Below are positions 1-16,666 of a DNA stretch of 64,000 nt, piece by piece. The position numbers were made by a program, and so were the translations under genes. The notes below the pieces were generated by a model. It did not search any database. It was not told where the DNA came from and saw only the letters and a list, made by a program, of their open reading frames with translations. The stretch is from Daphnia carinata (taxonomy: Eukaryota; Arthropoda; Branchiopoda; Diplostraca; Daphniidae): positions 6,510,367 through 6,574,366 of the forward strand of contig NC_081339.1 of the NCBI RefSeq assembly GCF_022539665.2. The letters are read 5' to 3'. Every line of letters starts with the position of its first letter. The stretch's first letter is position 1.

Positions 1-1261
1 TCAATGACTATTTAATAAAGTAACAATCTCTCCCATCCTGCTCATTGTAAGTGCTATATATTTTCCATCTATTATTTATATCACTTTTTGCGGTATCATT
101 TCCTTTCCCGTGGGCTGGTGTATTAAATATACCCAATCAGAAAGATATATTTTGTGAATAATTTCCATTCCACACTTTCCAATATACAAATCACCAGTTC
201 ATTTAACAGCTTTGTAATTCTAGTCATTTTGAATAAAAAAAACAAAAACAAAATGGACTTATGAAATTTTTTAAAATCATTACAGCGTCTTTTACAGCGA
301 TAATCTACTTTAATGCATATCGTTTGCATGTGAACGAGCTCCTGAGCTATTTTTTTTTTAATGAAATAAAATGAATGAAATGCAACTCACGATTTTGGTT
401 TAAATTTCGCGATCACGGAGGATTTCTAAGATTCCGTTGTTTTCTCTGGTAAAGGCCTTACCACCACACTGACACTTAGCATTACGGCCAGACCTCGTGA
501 TTTGTGTTTGATTCGCGTTCGCTTCACGTCTTCAATATTCTAGAATAATCAAAGCTGAATTAAATGCTAAATAAAGAATCGTTAACATGAAATTGTTAAA
601 TACGTACCGGTATCCTTGGTTTGTATAACTTTGTACACTGTGCAGACATGTTTGTGAGACAGCGTTGCAAGGCAGCCACTTTGCTGAGGAAAATTGTAGA
701 ACCAGAGCCAGCCCTACAGACCCGTATCGCTGGAGCCAGTCTATTGTTCAACGGATCGTTCATTCTTGTCTATGGGTCAGGTTGGAAGGGTTACTACCCT
801 ATCACGTTTTTATCAGGTTGTCAAATCGGGGTTAGCAACCCGATCGCACGCGTTTAATTATTTTTGTATTCGTATATTATAAAAATCACTAAACCATACT
901 CAAAAGAGGTATCCAGCGATACAATAAATTTATAATTTTTTACTATTTGTTTTTAGAAGCAGTTATTGTTAGTAAACCTGCACCAACTAAATACTTTGCA
1001 TAAAACCAATGTTAGCTGGGCTACATTACCTGATAAACCAACCCGATGCAAAAAAGCAAACAAACCGTGAATGAACCGTGGTATATAGGTGTAGTGAATT
1101 TGCGTGCTCAGTGAAAGTTAGAACCATAAGCCATAATGCTTAGGGGAAAATAAGGGTAAGGAATTAAGGACAAGGGCAACACATTTGTATAACACACAAA
1201 TAACACGGAATAAGGTAGAAAAATGCCAATAGGCAATACTCAAGCGTACCATTTTTATTTT
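1..1261. other. Gene-poor AT-rich stretch
   Basis: No gene can be supported here. The only coding-like piece is a short minus-strand open stretch of about 120 bases that ends in a TAA at 402-400 and reads ...NAKCQCGGKAFTREN..., with two cysteines two residues apart. It is too short, and too poorly bounded by splice sites, to call an exon. Confidence 0.4.
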
Positions 1262-2885
1262 TCCATCGACCTAATGGGCGTAGATCTCAGGGATGGGCAG
1301 CGATTCTCGTTACTCCAACGACAATCCACAACGTCCAGTAACCTTCTTTGGCGATGGCGATGGCGATGAAATAGATAAAAAAAACATGGTTAACCATTTA
1401 TATATGTAAAACAAATACCTGAAACATGAATGGCAACGATGTCGCTACTCCAGCGACAATCCGCGTTGCTCCAGCATCCTCTTCGATGGTGGTAAGACCC
1501 TCATAAATACATAAAAACAAAATAAAATCATAGCGTAAAACTTAAAACTTTCAATAAAATACTCGACAACTTTAGGAGACAATTCTGGTGGCCCCGATGA
1601 CATGCCTCGTTGTCCAGTGACCCTCTTCAGTAGTGTTATGGACCATTCTAAAAACATAAAAAAAAAAAAGAAAATAAGATACTTAAAATTATTTAAGTAA
1701 TACCTGGCAATCCTTGTCAACTTCGGCGGCGATCCCCGACGTCCAGTGGTCTTCCTCGGGGTGTTGCCAACCTTCCTAGACACAGATAAATACATAGAAC
1801 ATGATAAGACCCTTAAAATATTCAAATACCTTGCAATTTTGGGCTAGGATCTTGGCAATGACCGTCATAGTCCAACGGTCCTCTTCGATGGTGGTGACAC
1901 CCTCCTAAATACATAAACAAAATAAAATGATGGTGTAAAACTTACAACTTTTGATTAAATACTTCACCATTTTTGGCGATAATCCTGGTTGATCCGACAG
2001 TGAACCACGTTGTCCAATGATCCTCTTCGGCGACGATAACGCCCTCCTAAACACATAAAAAACAATAGATTAACGGTAAATGATAAAAATTTTCAATGAA
2101 ATACTTGCAATTTTGCACGACGATCCTGGTGGCTCCGACGGCGAACTTCGTTGTCCAATTGCCCTCTTCAGTGGTAATGTCGGCCATCTTAAATACATAC
2201 AAAAAAAACATGGTTAGTCATTTAAACGTGTAAAAGATATACCTGAAACATCCATTGCAACGATCTTGTTGCTCCAGCGGCGATCCTCGATGTCCAGCAT
2301 CCTCTTCGATGGTGCTGAGGCCCTCCTAAATACATAAAAAAAAAAAACAATCGTAGTTCAAAACCCAAGACTTTCAATTAAATACTTGACAATTTTTGGG
2401 CGAAAATTCCTGATGGCTCCGACAGCGAACCTCGTTGTCTAGTGGCTCACATCGGTGATGATGTGGCTTATCCTGAATAGATATAAAAAAAAAAAAACAC
2501 GATTAGACAATTAAAATTGTTAAAGTAATACCTGGTAATTCTTGGCGACTTCGGGGCGATCCGCAATGTCCAGTAATCCTCCTCAGTAGTGTTGCCAACC
2601 CTCCTATAAACAGATTAATACATATAACATGGTAAGACACTTACATTTTTCACTTTATAACTCAGTTTTTGGGCTAGGATACTGCCAATACCCTCATGGT
2701 CCAACAGTCCTCTTCGATGGTTATGTTGCCTTCCTTGATACATATTTCTTTAAAAATGGTTAGATACTGAATTTTTGAATAACTACCTCAGAATCCTGGC
2801 TGATATTCCAGTGGCTGCGACGGCGATCCTCATTGTCCAGTGTTCTCTTCGTCCCCAGAGATTACCCTCCTGATTGTACAGAAAC
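1262..2885 (-). repeat. Tandem array of exon-like ~140-base units
   Basis: About eleven units follow each other at a pitch of roughly 130-160 bases. Read on the minus strand, most have an acceptor-like tattt(a)g, a block of about 72-87 bases beginning GAGGGT, a donor-like gtattt or gtatta, and an AT-rich spacer of about 60-70 bases. Units near 1430-1500, 1700-1780, 1815-1895 and 1970-2050 are clean exons whose length is a multiple of three (84, 72, 75 and 84 bases). Their translations resemble each other, around TTxEEDHWTTRIA and GATRIVAK. Others (near 1570, 2250, 2380, 2660) have small indels or stops, or are open only in another frame. This may be a gene with amplified mini-exons or a decaying exon-derived satellite; the mixed frames make full coding capacity doubtful. 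A second array lies at 8664-9490 and a single unit at 6186-6280. Confidence 0.7.
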
Positions 2886-5295
2886 GAGAAAAAAAATCAT
2901 TTTTGAATATTTGAACACCGATAAATTTTATCTTAATTCTAACATGATCAGGTACACAAATTACAGTTAAATTGAATAAAATTTTTCTGAAAAAAGCATT
3001 GGCGGTTCATGTGTAAATTGTGTGTAAAATCGAAACGTACGATTGTTAACAGAAAAATGGTTTGCGAACGACGACTACGGTGCACTATTGCATAAAACAG
3101 TGAAAGAAAATGGCTGACATAGTGTTGTGCAAAAGCAACGAATTCAGGTGGACTACGCTTACGCCTTACTTAAATTTAGCACTAGTCATAACTCTTTACT
3201 TAACTTTAGACCTACTTATCCTTAACTTAATCTACGTTTATCTATTTCATCTAGACTTATCGTACTACCCATCTAAACAAAACTAGTGCAGAGGCTAAAC
3301 CAGGTGCTAATGCATTGCGGTGTTAGTGCGTAACTGATGAATTTACTAATTCCGAAACCTCTACAGCCTGTAGACGAAAAGTGAGTGCGATAAATCTGTG
3401 AATCAACAGACCGGGAACGCAAGCGATAAATCTACACTACTGCATAGCGTGCTGGTGACTAAGCTACTGAGCTTCGTTTTTTTCCTTTTTTTTTCTTCTA
3501 CTTTTTGCGAATTGCCCGAGGTTATTCATCTGTTTTAGGCCCTTGGAAACACATTAGGTCAATCGATGGGGAATGGCCATAAGCTCGGGCTCACCTGGAA
3601 ATAAAAATTTGTCCTTTAACCTGTCGACCTTCAGAATTAGGTTCCCCTGCCCTACACTCTATTTCCGGCAAAGCAATAATGTGGCACGTGTCTGTGAGTA
3701 TTTAAAGCGGTACAGAACGCTCAATTTACACATTCGTTCAAAGGCCTTCCTCTGCACATGTACAGCTACTCAAACTCCATCGTCGGACTCTTCAGTTAGG
3801 TAAATTGATCGTTACTTTCTGTTTTCGTTTGTTAGTTTAGTTTTTTTGATGAAGTAACAGTGTAATTTACTATGTTATAAAAAAAATGGTTCGTAATATA
3901 CGTTAGCGAAAACTAGATTAAACTTAATCAATCTGTGTTACCAATAATATTCCATTTCTTTGAAGTACGGCGGTGCGTCATTCCTTAGTTTGCCTTCGGT
4001 AATCGATAGTTGTTGGAGTGGCCAGACAACATGGTTGGGTGATTACATTTTAGTTCTGGTTTTAATTCAATTGGAAAATTGGATGTTTTGCAACTGATGA
4101 AATATTTGAAGTATCTATTAGACTATGTCACATGAAAAATAGAAATTGTTATGTACCATTTAATTTTTTAAATGAATGGTTTATATTATTAACCAACTGT
4201 TCATCATTGAAAATATTATAATACCATTGCTGGAATATAACTTATTCGTCATTTTTAATAAAATATAAAAAAATGGCAAATTGCTCGTACCTTGTATAGC
4301 GGAAACAGAGTTACTAGTTTTTTAACTGCCAGCGAAAAATGCGCTGCTGATTATTGTATAACGACGATCCTTGCTTTGCAATGCAGTTCGGAAAATAATT
4401 GCAATTCGGTCGGTGACGCTTGTTCGTGCGCCGTCGCGTAACTGGCCAAATTGTTGCCAACAGAATAATAAAGAATAAATAGAGACATAGGAACAAGAAT
4501 AGAAAAATCCCGGCGTAAACTTGCGTGCTTGTAGACTTAGTCACAATCAATAATTATTTTTTTTTTCTCCTCCACCGCCGTTGATCAATTGAAGAGCGTC
4601 AAACGGGATCAACCCAAACGGGATCAAGTTGTGGATTTGAAAGGTCACACAGTGGCAAAAGCACTGAACACTATAACACGACACGACACTACACAACACT
4701 ACAACACGAACACTGAACACTAGTGGCGGCCTAGTATGTATAATAGGACACCGACCTTTTCTAATGGGAATATCTGTACAAAGAAATGCCCCCCCCCCCA
4801 TGTGGTATTCGACAATACACGGCGTTACACACTTGTGTAAAATTACTACTTTCTGTACCTTCACCATCTCGTGCAGCGTTTAGGAAATACTTTTACTACA
4901 CTCAGTTGCAATTGAGTATAGGTGACACACAGAGTACAAAAAAGGATAACGGGAAGGAAAAACACGTGCCGTACTTTATCGGCTGGACGATTCGTATAGA
5001 CTAGTCCCGATTTCGTAACTGACAGTAACAAAACGATCTCAATTTGACGTGAGGATTCCAAAGGCAAGTAAGACCTCCTTGAATGCTCAACAAAAACATT
5101 CATAGTTGGTAATGAACTAGAAATTGTACAAAGATGGAAGTAGTAACAGTTTCTAGGATAAGTCAATGCTTAAGTGAAGAGAAAAACCCTTGAAACCCAT
5201 CTAACATGCTAGGTGTTTTTGTTACCTCACTATTGGCATATGCTATAAAGTCATGAACAGCACAACAATGTCAATATTTTGACAAAGCCCTAAAC
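2886..5295. other. No gene recognised; partial internal repeat
   Basis: No convincing coding exon is visible. About 70 bases near 4592-4660 (caaacggga, then ggatttga, then tcacacagtggcaa) recur near 10487-10555, which suggests remnants of a dispersed element. A C-run lies at 4790-4799. Confidence 0.4.
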
Positions 5296-5945
5296 TACAA
5301 GAAAAAAAGAAGAGCTTTGACAGAATGGAAACATCAGGTGTTGGGAATCAAACAAGGATATTATGAAATATTGAAAACCAACCTTGTTTTATGGGGTGGC
5401 AGGTCAAGGAGCTCTGTCCTTGTTGTTGGCGATATCTCATTGGGATAGCACAACTCCTGCAATCAAATTCCAAACAAAAACCATACTATTTAATACTGAC
5501 AAAACAATGACTTGAACGAATAGGTGTTCATGAAAATTTCTCTACTATAAGTAATACCTTGTGAATCTAATGAATCGTTTACTGTGGAAGGCGATGTCAT
5601 CTTAAAAGACAATACATTTTCAGAAATCCAAGCGTGCCCCATGTTCACTAAGAATATTTTCCAACAATAGGCAGTAAGGTAATGGCAAATTTTTAGATTT
5701 TTAGTTGGATTAGTTTTACCTTACCATTCCAAAGATGTAGAAAATGACGCGCCAAAGTCATAACACCTTCAAAAAGCACACTGTCACCGACTCACTGTGC
5801 CTGACCGACGTCGACTATTTTCCCGCCTAAGTCTCCGCACCATCTAGCGAGGAATACGTTTGTTCGATTAAATATCACCAATTATATTTTCTATGCGTAA
5901 AATACCTAGCGAAATTCTTCATTCACGAAAGGAAAATTATTCTTC
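5296..5945 (-). repeat. Segmental duplication, copy 1
   Basis: This block matches 9563-10222 in the same orientation and order, with scattered substitutions and small indels. On the minus strand both copies contain a GC-richer start region followed by two exon-like blocks with matching acceptors (tttgattgcag) and donors. One block reads ...TELLDLPPHKT here and ...TELIDLLPCKT in copy 2, so frame is partly conserved. In copy 1 the first block carries an in-frame TGA that copy 2 lacks. Both copies lie upstream, on the minus strand, of a mini-exon array, so they could be the 5' ends of two related genes. I do not recognise the product. Confidence 0.6.
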
Positions 5946-6130
5946 ATCTTCTCTCTTCACGTAGGTCAAAAGAGCAGATAACGATGGAAAATCCAGGGAA
6001 GACTTTTTCGCCTTGGTGATATCAGAACTAATTTCTTTGCCATATGACGAATGGCGACAAAGAGGAAATGATGTGTAGTCCACGATGAGCCAGATCGACG
6101 ACCTCAACGCTCTCCGGAATAAGAAGACCC
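5937..6130 (-). other. Possible terminal exon of an unrecognised minus-strand gene
   Basis: After a good acceptor (aaaacgaaac...gttttgtag on the minus strand) comes an open stretch ending ...TYVKREDEE and a TAA at the edge of the duplicated segment. A further minus-strand open stretch lies at 6351-6563, following a tgcag acceptor and reading ...HLLQGWPTEKEIEIGS.... These could be exons of one gene, but I recognise neither and cannot join them with confidence. Confidence 0.25.
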
Positions 6131-6185
6131 TACAAAACGAAACACCTCGTGTTTTAAAACTCTTATTCATTTACGTCGTTGGTTG

Positions 6186-6280
6186 CTTCTAGAATCAATA
6201 GCTTGGCGATGATCTTGGTGGCCCGCGGCGGCGATCCTCTTAGTCCAGTGGCCCTCCAGGTTGGCGTCGTGGGTTTACCT
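6186..6280 (-). repeat. Isolated copy of the exon-like repeat unit
   Basis: One unit of the family that forms the arrays at 1262-2885 and 8664-9490, in the same minus orientation. It contains the diagnostic core cactggac...aggatcgccgcc, and the block between the acceptor tgag and the spacer is open in one frame. Its position between the two arrays suggests that the arrays were once continuous or spread by local duplication. Confidence 0.55.
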
Positions 6281-6674
6281 CAATGTATGAAATACAATAC
6301 ACAAATAACAACGAATAACGCGTAACATTTGTTTCAGTTAATACCTTTATCTAAGTGCATACTTTTTCACACACCAAGCGTTTATTCGGCCAAAACGAAT
6401 GAGGATGAGGTGGCTGCCAAAACTGAAGGGGTACCCCATAGATGTGCGTTACGTTAGCCGACCCAATTTCAATTTCTTTTTCAGTGGGCCACCCCTGAAG
6501 AAGGTGTAACACCACGGTATGTCCAAGCTTCAAAATGCAGCAAATGCCTGCAAGATACATTAAAAAAATGAATATCTTTAATCGACACAAATGCACAGGC
6601 ACACGCACAAAATTTGCAGCAAAATTCCCTTTGTAGGCTATTTTCACCCTTTGCGTTCTGATGGCATATTCTGT

Positions 6675-8292
6675 ATGCGATCAAATACCAGCTGGCTGGT
6701 CGAAGGAAACAACATTGCCATCGCCGCCCTACTATTTTCGCAACCATCAAGTCACGCCGACTCAACCAAAGGCGCCCGTTTTTTATCAAAACGATCCTTT
6801 CTGCTGCCGCCGCCACATGATGTCGTGATTTCGGTCTTGCTACGAGAACTCAGAGGTATGACACAACGCAGTTCGTTTTCAAACAACAACAACACCAACT
6901 GAGTGCACATTGTTCGACAGACATGTCCAAACGCTTGGCGGACGTTGAAAACGCCAAGAAAGAGACGGCCCAAGATTTGTCCAATTTGAAAAACGAATTG
7001 GCTCAAATGAAAAAACTGGCGGAAGATTCGAGGAGTCAGTTCAACGGTAATAACAATCCGTCGTGGCAATCCGTCGTGGCAATTGCAAAGGTAACGGACA
7101 GTACTTGGACGATATCAAGACCGAGCCCTTCGCCACTCCATTTGAAAATGTCACCATGGATACTGACGACAAGCTAAGTGGCTCTTTTTTTCTGCTGCCA
7201 TTAGCAACGGAGTTGTTGGTGAATCGGACGTTTCTTGCACATTCGTTTCAAGGCAACCCCGTCAGCCAGAGTTTGCAACTGCCTCATGCTTAAAGTTGTT
7301 ACCTTTGCTCTAAGCAAAGATATGGCTGCACAAAAGTCAAAGCTGAATGATTTAACGACGTCCGTTAGCAGTTTAAGCGACGATGTGGCTGACCACGAGT
7401 CGAGGCTGAATGATTTAACGACGGCTGTTGGCAGTTTAGGCAGCGATCTGGCTGACCAAGTGTCAAAGCTGAATGATTTAATCATAGCGTTCGCTGGTAA
7501 GAACTCAAGTTGCACACAATGACTGTCGAAAAACTTAACAAGGCATTCTATTTTACGCTCCGTCATGTATCTTTAAGCGAGTGCCGCGGTAACGATGCTC
7601 AGCAGCATGCCCAGTTCTTGCGCAGACCTCAAGTCATTGGGTTACCACAGAAGCGGCATCTTTTCCGTCAAGGGGACCAATCAAGTGCAAAGCGTTTACT
7701 GCGATTTCACGAAACAGGTCGGCGTTGCAGGTAACGTACTAGGCTCGTGCAAAATAAAAAAAAACACGTGCACAAATTCATTAGGTTCTAACGTAAGATA
7801 ACTGCAATGCAATGCAATGCCTCGTTCATCGTACGACTTTTCGCAAGATTTCAAGAACTGATGGGCATCGTCGACGTCAAAACGAAGCGCATTTACTTCC
7901 ACGCCCAACGCGCGTCGATTTACTCAACTGCCGGCACCGCTGTGCAATTTGAGTCGTTTCGCGTTAACGTAGGAGACGCCATGCAAACAAGCGGCATCTT
8001 CACCGCGCCTGTCCCGGGAACGTACTACTTCGCCTTATCGGGCATCAGCACGCAGAACGGCGCAGCGCGAGTCGACTTGCAGTTAAAGACGGCCACGGGC
8101 ACGGCTGGTTGGACGGGCATCAGCAGAGGTGTCGGCACTGGTCTCGATTACCAGACATTTGCCATGCACGCGACTCTGCAACTTGATGTAGGCGATCAAG
8201 TCAGAGCATTTTTATTCAGCGGAACGATCCAGGATTCAGCAACCTATATTACGACTTTTGTCGGCTTCTTAATTGACGAGAAATTCGAATAA
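6675..8292 (+). CDS. C1q-domain secreted protein with coiled coil
   Basis: Five exons join in phase: 6675-6855, 6921-7046, 7320-7496, 7578-7730, 7856-8292 (357 aa from the chosen ATG). Exons 2 and 3 encode heptad-like helices, with a repeated SKLNDLTTxVxSLxxDxAD pattern of coiled-coil type. Exon 4 has a Cys-containing SCADLKSLG...VYCDFTK segment of fibrinogen-like flavour. Exon 5 is a C1q/TNF-type jelly roll: YFHAQRAS, then an FxVNVGDAMQTSGIFTAPVPG-type core, GTYYFALSG, and a closing FVGFLID. Family knowledge: invertebrate C1q-like proteins are secreted trimeric lectins or binding proteins, often immune or extracellular. The start is uncertain: the residues after the chosen ATG are not a strong signal peptide until the IAIAALLFS stretch, so an upstream exon may be missing. 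It lies between minus-strand repeat arrays. Confidence 0.8.
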
Positions 8293-8663
8293 TTTCACTT
8301 GACTTTTCCGTGGCGTTCACGCACATTTCGACAATGAATTTCGATCGCAAATCTTTGGCCATTATCAAATATTATTGCGACGTTTCCCCCCATATTTATG
8401 ATGTATCTTGTTGTGTTGAGTGTTTTGGCCAGCACGTTAGATTTTTTAGCAAAAATGAAATGCGCTTAGCAACCAGAATAGGAACAAACTAGTACGAAGC
8501 GGAGGTGACTAGACAAACCCCGTCACGCGCTTTCAATGGACCGACGCATTTTCTAATCGGATTCGAAATGATCTACAGTGCGATAGAATTCCGTGCCACT
8601 TGCATCAGTTGGGGCAGCTACACACGTGCAAGAAGAAAAAAGAAAAAAAAAATAATCGAGAAC

Positions 8664-9490
8664 ATACCCTCCTAGTGGACTTCGCTCTCGGGGCTGGGAG
8701 ATAATCTTCGCTGTCCGATGTCTCTCCTCTTTGGCCTTCTAAATACGTAAGAAGGAAAACAAAGGATTAAACAATTTAATCATAAAAAAAAAAGAAATTT
8801 TAAGTAAATACCTGAGAAAGCTTTGCGAAGATAATCGTTGTCCAGTGATTCTCCTCGGTATTATAGTAAGCCCACCTATATATATATATATATATATATA
8901 ATATAATATAATATAATATAATATAATATAATATAATATAATATAATAATAATAATATAATATAATATAATATAATATAATAATAATAATATATATATAA
9001 TATAATATAATATAATATAATTATAAAAACAAAAACAAAAACAAAAACAAAACACGATGATACAGTGAAACTTCAAATGTTAGTACCTTTCAATCCTTGG
9101 CGATTATCCTAGTGGCTCTGGCCGTAACCTACGTTGTCCAGTAGTCCATCTCGGTGGAGTCGTGGGTCCACCTACATATAGAATTATAAAAAAAAAAAAA
9201 AAAAAACATTTTAAAAAAAAAAAAAAATTAATTCATTTAAGCATTGAAATGTTGAAGGCAGTTGCCTGACAAATGCTTGGCGATCACCCTGGTGACTCTG
9301 GCGGCGACCCTCGTTGTCCAGTAATCCTCCTCGGTACGGTAGTGGGTCCACCTATACACGTCAACCAAAACAACGATTAATACTTGAGTTTTTTAAATTA
9401 ATACCTTGAAGACCTGGGCAATAAATATGGCAACCAAGCCGGCGATCCTCGACGTCCAGCAATCTCCTTTAGTGGTGCTGTTAACTCTTC
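8664..9490 (-). repeat. Second array of exon-like repeat units
   Basis: Five or six units of the same family as at 1262-2885 occur near 8664-8745, 8815-8880, 9085-9175, 9268-9353 and 9403-9490. Here the exon-like block often begins GTGGACCCAC on the minus strand. The unit near 9268-9353 is open in the shared frame (...TEEDYWTTRVAARVTRVIAK...), while the unit near 9085-9175 has two stops in that frame. One spacer has been replaced or expanded by the microsatellite at 8876-9021. Confidence 0.65.
8876..9021. repeat. AT microsatellite (TA and ATATA/TAATA units)
   Basis: About 145 bases of almost pure TA dinucleotide, then TAATA-type pentanucleotide, then TAA trinucleotide repeats. It sits in what would be the spacer (intron) of the neighbouring exon-like repeat unit. 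Confidence 0.95.
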
Positions 9491-9562
9491 CATACACACA
9501 CAAAAGCATAAACACGATTAGACACAAACGAAATGTGACCACATAGTGGGACGTCTACTGGT

Positions 9563-10222
9563 ACTACAAAAAAAAAGAAGTGCCTCAACAGAATGGGAAC
9601 ATTAGGTGTTGCGAATTAAACAAGGATAATATGAAATCTTGAAGCCTACCTTGTTTTACAGGGTAGCAGGTCAATGAGCTCTGTGTCCTCGTTATCTGCA
9701 ATATATCATTGGGAAAGCACATCTCCTGCAATCAAATTCCAAACAATAACTATGCAATATCATAAACTGACAAAACAATGCGTTGAACTTTTGAAATATG
9801 TGTTCATTACGATTTCTTTACTAGAAGTAATACCCTGTGAATCTATGTGAATCGTTTGATGTGGAAGGCTGATCTTAAACGGCAATACATTTTCAGAAAT
9901 CCAAGGCTGTCCAGTATTTACTACTAAAGTTTTCCAACAGCAGGCAGTAAAGTGATGGCACACTTCTAGATTTTAGTTGGATTGGTTTTACCTCACCTTT
10001 CCAAAGAGGTAGAAAATTACGCGCCAAAGTCGTAACACCTTCGAAAAGCACACTGTCACTGACTCGCTGTGTCTGACCGACGTCGGCTATTTTCCCGCCC
10101 AAATCTCCGCACCATCTAGCGACGATTAAGTTTGTACGATTAAACATATAAATAACCAATTATATTTTTTCTGCGAAAAATACCTAGCGAAATTCTTCAT
10201 TCCCGAAAGGAAAATTATTCTT
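9563..10222 (-). repeat. Segmental duplication, copy 2 (possible gene 5' part)
   Basis: This matches 5296-5945. On the minus strand the start region is open over about 60 codons and includes ...RWCGDLGGKIADVGQ... and ...TLARNFLPLWK. It is followed by exon-like blocks near 9830-9960 and 9655-9730, with a donor gtatta, an acceptor tttgattgcag and a donor gtaggc. The mini-exon array at 8664-9490 lies directly downstream. A minus-strand transcript running from about 10160 through the array is plausible; the product is not recognised. Confidence 0.55.
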
Positions 10223-11144
10223 CATCTTTATTTTATTATTTCATTTTCCAACTCGTTCCACTGGAGGCATTTTTGCACCGACAATCCAACTGGTTCTCTT
10301 GGAGTTGAAGGACAACATGATGGGTTGTCCATTATGAACCGGCCAATGGCTTCGCCATCCTTGGAATGGACGGGACCCTAGGAAAAATAAGACAGAAAAT
10401 AAGAAAAAGTGATATCGAAGGCAACATGCAGGGACGTTCTAAAGTGGCGATACAATGCGACGGTCGTCTGTTTCTATGCTCAACCCCCAAAAATGAATTT
10501 TGCCCAAACGGGACCATATTTTGGATTTGATATATCACACAGTGGCAAGCAGTCCGGTTTTGCTTGCATCGGTGTAGTTGAGTCACCAACTGCACACAGT
10601 CATTTGGTATGGATGCGCAGACTTTCGAAAGGTGCCGAGAAAACGGTTCTTTGTTCAACGGAATCAACTTCAATTCTAGGGATTAACTGTAAGTCTCTTG
10701 AATATTTCGTTACAAGCGGTGGTGAGTGCTAATAAATCAACCCTACGGTGACATGCTGACCATTAAGAAGAAAAATAAGCCGTAACAAGTCAGCAAAGAG
10801 CAACGTTCCTCCTTGCGATTCGAGGCATCTGCCCGCGGTAGAGGTTCATCAGAACGAGGACGAACATCAATTTCATCCTAACGCCAGGAGCAACGACATG
10901 AAACGAGGTTGATAGTAGCCACTCTGGCACGAGATACGGAAGATAATTTTCAATCTAATAATAATAAGCAAATAAATTACTGTTATTACTGCCAATTTAT
11001 CGCAAAGATTGACACTTGCACCGATATACCAAGTTAATTTACACCAATCTCCATTTTGAAAAAAATTTGTGGAATTATTGGTTATTTAACCACTTAAATT
11101 TTGTAATGTTTACCATGATTAATTTGTAGCAACCTATCACAACA
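10223..11144. other. No firm gene; short exon-like block
   Basis: Near 10240-10380 the minus strand has an acceptor (ccctag) and then about 49 open codons (GPVHSKDGEAIGRFIMDN...) ending in TAA next to the duplicated segment. Near 10487-10555 is the second copy of the short repeat seen at 4592-4660. Nothing is recognised from 10740 to 11144 except the 3' flank of the RNA polymerase III gene. Confidence 0.35.
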
Positions 11145-15718
<4,574 letters not shown>

Positions 15719-16580
15719 CTTCTTAGTTTCACAGTTTTTGTCACAATTATCTGTCTTATTATGTCTCACAGTTCTGCCACTTAATCTAATTTTAAAATTT
15801 CCGTTGTCATCTAATTCAATTGTTTCACAACTTACATAGTCTCACAATCTTGTTCTTTCTCAAAATGTTCAAGGGAGCCTTTAAGCCAACGCTTCTAGCA
15901 CGTGGAAGAAATTGGTACCCAGGCGCAAACACGCGTGTATCAAGATCACAAATCAAAGTGGAAATGCCAATAGGGTTAAGACCTCCCTCGAACTACGGGC
16001 CTGAACACGTAAACAGTTCCTATAAAGCACGCTGCAGCAGCACCGAAACGTGAACACATTTTGGATTGCAGTTGGCGCCAAAACGGTCAACCATCTACCG
16101 GTCGTTTGACGCAAAAACACAAGTTCACTGAAAAGTTGAACCAAAAGTTGATGCCATAATGGACATGGGCGTGAGGTACAACAATAAAATAACAAATAAA
16201 TAACAATAAATAACAAATAAAACTACAATTCAAGTGTGAATGGCTCAACAATTTTTTAAACAAATGATCTGAATAAAGGCAGAAATTTGTTTTCCACTGT
16301 AGGTACTAATAGTTGCATGTTAAATTACATTGGCAATAGTTTTTTTCCATTTTGTTTGGCTACTTACCAGGATCCCAAAGACACGTTCCTAGTTTATCAT
16401 CTCAAATCGGCTTCTTCTTGTGATGAATTCCAAACAATAGCAGGAACAAAAAATAAACAAACAAAAAATAAACAAAAAGCTGCAAACTGTAAGGAATTCC
16501 GAATGTGGGCCAAAAGGTCGGCACGTTGAGGAAGAACTGGTTTTTACTCACCTACTTGGAGAATCGGACCCGGTTTTTGC
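15719..16580. other. Intergenic, no gene seen
   Basis: This is the spacer between the Pol III subunit gene (minus) and the small secreted-protein gene (plus), so it should hold two divergent promoters. There is no convincing ORF. Short AATAA-rich repeats lie near 16180-16220 and 16450-16480. Confidence 0.5.
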
Positions 16581-16589
16581 TATATATGG
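16581..16589 (+). promoter_or_regulatory. TATA box of the small secreted-protein gene
   Basis: tatatatgg lies about 85 bases upstream of the ATG at 16667, with a plausible initiator (cagtatt) about 50 bases further on. Confidence 0.55.
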
Positions 16590-16666
16590 GATACACAAGT
16601 ATAAGAAACCCGAATGGCCTGCCCTTTTTCAGTATTGAACACTAGTCGACAGAAGCAGGATAGAAA

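Noticed and set aside
4786-5166. Overlapping small frames on both strands
   Set aside because: Short, without domains or splice signals, and partly in a C-run; treated as chance.
15820-16053. Plus-strand frame of 77 codons upstream of the Pol III subunit gene
   Set aside because: Lies in the shared intergenic promoter region, without a recognisable motif or splice partner.
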